This document shows positions 58,688 through 64,000 of a stretch of DNA of 64,000 nt, one piece after another; the first letter of the stretch is position 1, and each line of letters starts with the position of its first letter. This stretch comes from an uncultured Prevotellaceae bacterium (GTDB lineage: Bacteria; Bacteroidota; Bacteroidia; Bacteroidales; Muribaculaceae). The stretch is from assembly GCA_900318205.1 (NCBI GenBank), contig ONJS01000005.1, positions 62,001-126,000 on the forward strand, read 5' to 3'. The notes beneath the pieces are model-generated. The model was given only the letters and a program-made list of their open reading frames with translations. It did not search any database and was not told the origin of the DNA. The position numbers and the translations under genes were made by a program.

Positions 58688-59305
58688 ATGAAAAAGGTTT
58701 TATTAACGCTTTGTGCGATAATCGGGATGACCGGCAGCGCGGTTGCACAGACTGTGATCGACGACGTTGTCGATATAGAAACCAATGACGTTAAGCTTGA
58801 AGTGATTTCGCCAGCCGAGCAAGTCCAGGAGTCCAAGCAGGAAATCAAGGAACGCAAGAAACGCATCAGTGAGCTCAACGATGACGTGGCCTATGCCAAA
58901 GCCGTCAACTCCCTCAAGCGTGGCTACTTTGTGGTTGTAGCCGACTATATTCAGCTGGGACATGCCGGATTTCGTGACTCTAACATCAACCGCAATTCCA
59001 ATTTTGTGCTTGTCCAGGGTGAGGATGGCATTATCCAGTTTGCTTTTCTCAATGGCAGTCCCGGCGTTAACGGCCTGGGTGGCAGGACCGACAAGGGCAC
59101 TGTGTACAACAAGCGCATGAAGTATGAAAAGAATGGCGATGTTCACTTGACGTTCGAGATGTCGAGCCGCTCAATGGTATCAAGAGTCTATGTGGATGTT
59201 ACCGTCTATCACAACAGCAACCAGGCTTGTGTGCAAGTGTGGGGCAACTATGATATGACGTTCTATGGCGAACTCCTCCCGTACCGAGACAAGGATCACA
59301 AATAA
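58688..59305 (+). CDS. DUF4251-family secreted protein
   Basis: I use the ATG at 58688 (MKKVLLTLCAIIGMTGSAVA, a signal peptide), because the earlier frame start lacks one. The 205-residue product has a short charged linker (ESKQEIKERKKRISELN), then the DUF4251 fold: YFVVVADYIQLG, NRNSNFVLVQGEDGIIQFAF, GLGGRTDKGTV and a C-terminal YDMTFYGELLPY. The domain is common in Bacteroidetes and its function is unknown. It faces a divergent CPBP protease gene. Confidence 0.88.
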   Translation: MKKVLLTLCAIIGMTGSAVAQTVIDDVVDIETNDVKLEVISPAEQVQESKQEIKERKKRISELNDDVAYAKAVNSLKRGYFVVVADYIQLGHAGFRDSNINRNSNFVLVQGEDGIIQFAFLNGSPGVNGLGGRTDKGTVYNKRMKYEKNGDVHLTFEMSSRSMVSRVYVDVTVYHNSNQACVQVWGNYDMTFYGELLPYRDKDHK

Positions 59306-59378
59306 AACTGATTAAAGATATATTGAATTTTATAAACGGTAATAGATGATTGCTCCCGTGAGGGAGTCATAAGCCGGA

Positions 59379-59424
59379 CGCCCCGCATGAGTCACAGAAT
59401 GGCTCAGCGGGGCGTGGATTTTTA
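59379..59424 (+). terminator. Terminator between convergent genes
   Basis: CGCCCCGC-a-TGAG pairs with CTCA-GCGGGGCG, then ATTTTTAT. It sits between the DUF4251 gene and the 209-residue gene that converges on it. Confidence 0.85.
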
Positions 59425-59436
59425 TCTTTGTTGGTG

Positions 59437-60066
59437 CTAGGGATGGCAGTAGCACTGGGATGGCAGCAACGGCTTCAGGTCCCGCTCAAAGATGTCGCGC
59501 CTCACGATGCGGTAGTGAGGGGAGTAGGCGTCGCGGTAGTCAGGAGAGTGGCTGATGGCATATTTCCCCATTGCCAGCACCTCCTCGATAAACTGCTTGT
59601 CTTGTTCGTAGTGGGGTAGGGCGAGTCCCATCCCCTCGATGGTGCTGACCATTTCATGCCATCGTGCGGCCCAACTCTCCACAGTGGGGCGCTCCCCGCC
59701 GGCGCTGGCGATAAATGCGTTGAGCAAGGCGTCTGCCGTGATGATGCTTTCCTTGACGGCTCGCAGACTCACGCGCACATAGTTCCCGTTCACACCGCAT
59801 GGCTCATAGTACCACGCCATCAGGCTGCCGGTATCGGTAGTGGCAAGTTCCTGATCCAGGTAAGCCTTGGCCGATGCCGTGTCATTCACCAGGTGTTCGG
59901 CACCCATATAGTCTTGGAAACACGATTTGTAGATATCCAGCAGTCGTGCCTTGGGGTATTGCTTCAGCAACCCACCGACAAACGTTTCGACATCTTGGGC
60001 ATGAATCGACATGCAGGTACTGGAAACCATCACCGTCAATAATATGATTAATGTACGTTTCATCAC
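59437..60066 (-). CDS. Secreted conserved-looking protein of unknown function
   Basis: A 209-residue product with a signal peptide (TLIILLTVMVSSTCMSIHAQ); the second Met is also plausible. Residues about 30-75 include KQYPKARLLDIYKSCFQDYM and a GAEHLVND segment, and RVSLRAVKESIITADALLNA follows. I do not recognise the family, though the regular helices and the ordinary codon use indicate a real gene. It starts one base after the ligA stop, so it is translationally linked to ligA. Confidence 0.75.
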   Translation of the reverse strand: MMKRTLIILLTVMVSSTCMSIHAQDVETFVGGLLKQYPKARLLDIYKSCFQDYMGAEHLVNDTASAKAYLDQELATTDTGSLMAWYYEPCGVNGNYVRVSLRAVKESIITADALLNAFIASAGGERPTVESWAARWHEMVSTIEGMGLALPHYEQDKQFIEEVLAMGKYAISHSPDYRDAYSPHYRIVRRDIFERDLKPLLPSQCYCHP

Positions 60067-62148
<2,082 letters not shown>

Positions 62149-62149
62149 T

Positions 62150-62157
62150 TACATTTG
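62150..62157 (+). promoter_or_regulatory. -7 box of the small lipoprotein gene
   Basis: TACATTTG, about 32 bases before the start; no TTG at the ideal distance. Confidence 0.5.
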
Positions 62158-62188
62158 CACTCAATTTATGACATGACCAGTTGAGTAT

Positions 62189-62377
62189 ATGATGAAGAAG
62201 AATTGCAGAATTATAATCATGATTGCAGCAGTGGCGCTCACCCTGTTAATGTCTACCGGATGCATCAGGCAGAATTACATCATGTTTGAGGACGGTGACT
62301 TCGACGGGATGGAGTTCTCGGACTATGACCTGATGCAGAATGCCGAACTCGACATGGATGACGCTGATCGCGACTGA
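62189..62377 (+). CDS. Tiny acidic lipoprotein
   Basis: A 62-residue product with a lipoprotein signal (IIIMIAAVALTLLMSTGC, Cys25) and a 37-residue mature part with 15 Asp/Glu and few basic residues, ending DMDDADRD. No family is known to me. Small acidic lipoproteins of this kind may serve as chaperone-like or calcium-binding tethers in the periplasm; this is speculation. It lies between ligA and the serine palmitoyltransferase gene on its own transcript. Confidence 0.65.
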   Translation: MMKKNCRIIIMIAAVALTLLMSTGCIRQNYIMFEDGDFDGMEFSDYDLMQNAELDMDDADRD

Positions 62378-62521
62378 AAAAAGCCGATTTCTATATTTTC
62401 ACTATTTTTAAAAATTATTAATTGACACGAGGGGTTGATAGTGAGAGGTTTAGCGTGGCTAGTTTTGGCTGATTTGTCACTTTTTGTGGTTTTTTTAACA
62501 TCTGCTTAACAATTATTGTTG

Positions 62522-62529
62522 TATATTTG
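62522..62529 (+). promoter_or_regulatory. -7 box of the serine palmitoyltransferase gene
   Basis: TATATTTG, 72 bases before the start; no consensus TTG at the -33 distance. Confidence 0.5.
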
Positions 62530-62601
62530 CAGCCAATTATATAGTAAAGCCTAGATTGACACCACTCATCATAGGCTAATCAAGTATTTAGATTAAAACA
62601 T

Positions 62602-63789
62602 ATGAACCTATTAGAGAATAAGTTAGCGCGTTATGAAGAGCCGCAGAAGGCTAAAGCTGCCGGCATATACCCTTACTTTCGCGCCATCTCAAGCGAACAG
62701 GACACCGAGGTGTTGATGAATGGCAAGAAGGTGCTCATGTTCGGTTCCAACTGCTATTCAGGCCTAGTTAACGATGAGCGCATCAAGCAAGCCGCCATCG
62801 AGGCAACCGAGAAATACGGTACCGGATGTGCCGGCTCACCCTTCCTGAATGGTACGCTTGACCTCCACAAGCAGCTTGAACGCAAGCTGGCAGAGTATGA
62901 GGGAAAGGAAGATGCAATGATCTACAGCACGGGCTTCGGCGTTAACTTGGGTGTGATTTCCACACTCACGGGACGTGAGGACTACATCCTCTGGGATGAG
63001 CAGGATCATGCCTCAATCATCGAGGGACGACGTCTCTCGTTCTCCAACTCGCTCAAGTACAAGCACAACGATATGGCATCGCTCGAGGCTCAGCTCAAGA
63101 AATGTGAGCCCGACCGCGTTAAGCTCATTGTCACCGATGGTGTCTTCTCGATGGAAGGCGACGTCTGCAAGCTGCCCGATATCGTTGACCTGGCTCACAA
63201 GTATAACGCCAGCATCATGGTTGACGAGGCTCACGGTATCGGTGTCTTCGGCGAGGGCGGTCGCGGCGTTTGCGACCATTTCGGTCTGCGCGACGAGGTG
63301 GACCTGATTATGGGTACTTTCTCCAAGTCGATCGCGTCACTGGGCGGCTTCATCGCTACCAGCAGCGTGATTACCAACTACCTGCGCCACCATTCTCGCA
63401 GCTACATCTTCACCGCCAGCATCACCCCGGCATCGACCGCTGCAGCGATGAAGGCCATCGATATCCTCATCAGCGAGCCCGAGCGTCAGGAGCACCTCTG
63501 GAAGATTACCCACGAGGCACTCCAGGGATTCCGCGATATGGGTTGCGAGATCGGTCACACCGAGACCCCCATCATCCCTCTGTTCATCCGTGACAACAAC
63601 AAGACGTTTGCCATCACGCGCGACCTCTTGAACGAGGGCATCTTTGTTAACCCCGTCGTTTCACCCGCCGTGGCTCCCAACGACACCCTCATCCGTTTCA
63701 GCCTCATGGCCACCCACACCCACGAGCAGGTGGTATTTGCGCTCGAGAAGATCCAGAAGGTATTCCGTTCCTACGGCCTCGTTCCCTAA
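62602..63789 (+). CDS. spt: Serine palmitoyltransferase
   Basis: Condenses serine with palmitoyl-CoA to 3-ketosphinganine, the first step of Bacteroidota sphingolipids. The 395-residue, soluble PLP enzyme of the alpha-oxoamine synthase family has NCYSGLVND, the His of WDEQDHASI (about 136), DEAHGIG (208-214) and PLP-binding Lys242 in GTFSKSIASLGGF. The extended N-terminus (NKLARYEEPQKAKAAGIYPYFR) fits bacterial Spt rather than BioF or Kbl, but the specificity is inferred. Its long leader (about 60 bases) is AT-rich. Confidence 0.93.
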   Translation: MNLLENKLARYEEPQKAKAAGIYPYFRAISSEQDTEVLMNGKKVLMFGSNCYSGLVNDERIKQAAIEATEKYGTGCAGSPFLNGTLDLHKQLERKLAEYEGKEDAMIYSTGFGVNLGVISTLTGREDYILWDEQDHASIIEGRRLSFSNSLKYKHNDMASLEAQLKKCEPDRVKLIVTDGVFSMEGDVCKLPDIVDLAHKYNASIMVDEAHGIGVFGEGGRGVCDHFGLRDEVDLIMGTFSKSIASLGGFIATSSVITNYLRHHSRSYIFTASITPASTAAAMKAIDILISEPERQEHLWKITHEALQGFRDMGCEIGHTETPIIPLFIRDNNKTFAITRDLLNEGIFVNPVVSPAVAPNDTLIRFSLMATHTHEQVVFALEKIQKVFRSYGLVP

Positions 63790-63821
63790 GGCTGAGGAAT
63801 CAGGAAATATACAGAATAAGT

Positions 63822-63860
63822 AGTGAAACCATGCCATTTCAGGCGTGGTTTCACTGTTTT
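63822..63860 (+). terminator. Terminator after the serine palmitoyltransferase gene
   Basis: AGTGAAACCATGCC pairs with GGCGTGGTTTCACT, followed by GTTTTAT. Confidence 0.9.
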
Positions 63861-63915
63861 ATCCATCAAACGCCTCGTTTTTTCAGCACTTTTAGAAAAA
63901 AAAACACAAAAACAT

Positions 63916-63945
63916 TTGCCCGTTAAAATTGTATTAGTAATTTCG
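63916..63945 (+). promoter_or_regulatory. Promoter of the gene at the right edge
   Basis: TTG (63916-63918), 19 bases, TAATTTCG (63938-63945), one base off the consensus. Confidence 0.55.
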
Positions 63946-63980
63946 CAACATCAAACAAGGATAGAAAACGCGATAGCACT

Positions 63981-64000
63981 ATGATTTACAAATTTGTCAT
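63981..64000 (+). CDS. Start of a gene cut by the right edge
   Basis: ATG at 63981 opens MIYKFV and continues past the window. The promoter 36 bases upstream supports a true start. The product cannot be named from six residues. Confidence 0.5.

Overview
The window looks like a chromosomal segment of a gut- or oral-type member of the Bacteroidales (Bacteroidota). Support comes from many promoters of the Bacteroidota form (TTG, then 19 to 21 bases, then TAnnTTTG), a serine palmitoyltransferase for sphingolipids, Omp28-type surface lipoproteins, an FISUMP-type lipoprotein, DUF4251 and PG_1098-like genes, and secreted proteins with signal peptides and C-terminal sorting-like tails. The family (Muribaculaceae, Prevotellaceae or a relative) cannot be fixed from this alone. 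No rRNA, CRISPR array, transposase or integrase was seen.

Region 1 to 6.4 kb is accessory and AT-rich: a serpin cut by the left edge, a four-helix membrane protein, two copies of a hicB antitoxin (one with a frameshifted hicA, one orphan), an unrecognised 414-residue protein and an FISUMP-like lipoprotein. It is punctuated by four copies of the 3' end of an intact tRNA-Ser(CGA) at its right edge, so it reads as a stack of small modules piled onto a tRNA target. 6.4 to 15 kb is housekeeping on the minus strand (rpe, DedA, an rlhA-like U32 protein, omega-amidase, acyltransferase, two tRNA-Glu, a PG_1098-like methyltransferase, a TPR regulator). 15.2 to 18.1 kb holds two TonB-C proteins, a short relative sharing a Cys-rich cytoplasmic head, and an overlapping radical SAM activase-like gene. 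18.2 to 20.6 kb carries three secreted coiled-coil proteins, each with its own terminator.

20.8 to 35.4 kb: tgt and an lptG-type permease; a secreted protein with a sorting-like tail; a five-gene surface/redox operon (TlpA-like thioredoxin, DUF6029-like barrel, Omp28 lipoprotein, dockerin protein, Omp28-dockerin protein); then PAP2, YgiQ-type radical SAM and uvrB on the minus strand. 35.6 to 41.9 kb is one tight plus-strand operon: DUF2520 protein, Maf pyrophosphatase, three tandem secreted paralogues of unknown role, and a FecBCD-E type iron-chelate or cobalamin ABC importer.

42.1 to 64 kb is mostly envelope and nucleotide metabolism: 3D/RlpA-like protein, a minus-strand operon of dCMP deaminase, two tandem S41 proteases and a GH20 hexosaminidase, an OmpA lipoprotein, glmS, the operon sppA-lpxK-purine nucleoside phosphorylase-thiL, a CPBP protease, DUF4251 protein, ligA, a tiny acidic lipoprotein and serine palmitoyltransferase. 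The best candidates for something undescribed are the Cys-rich-head/radical SAM cluster (16.4 to 18.1 kb) and the tRNA-Ser module stack with its two hicB copies.
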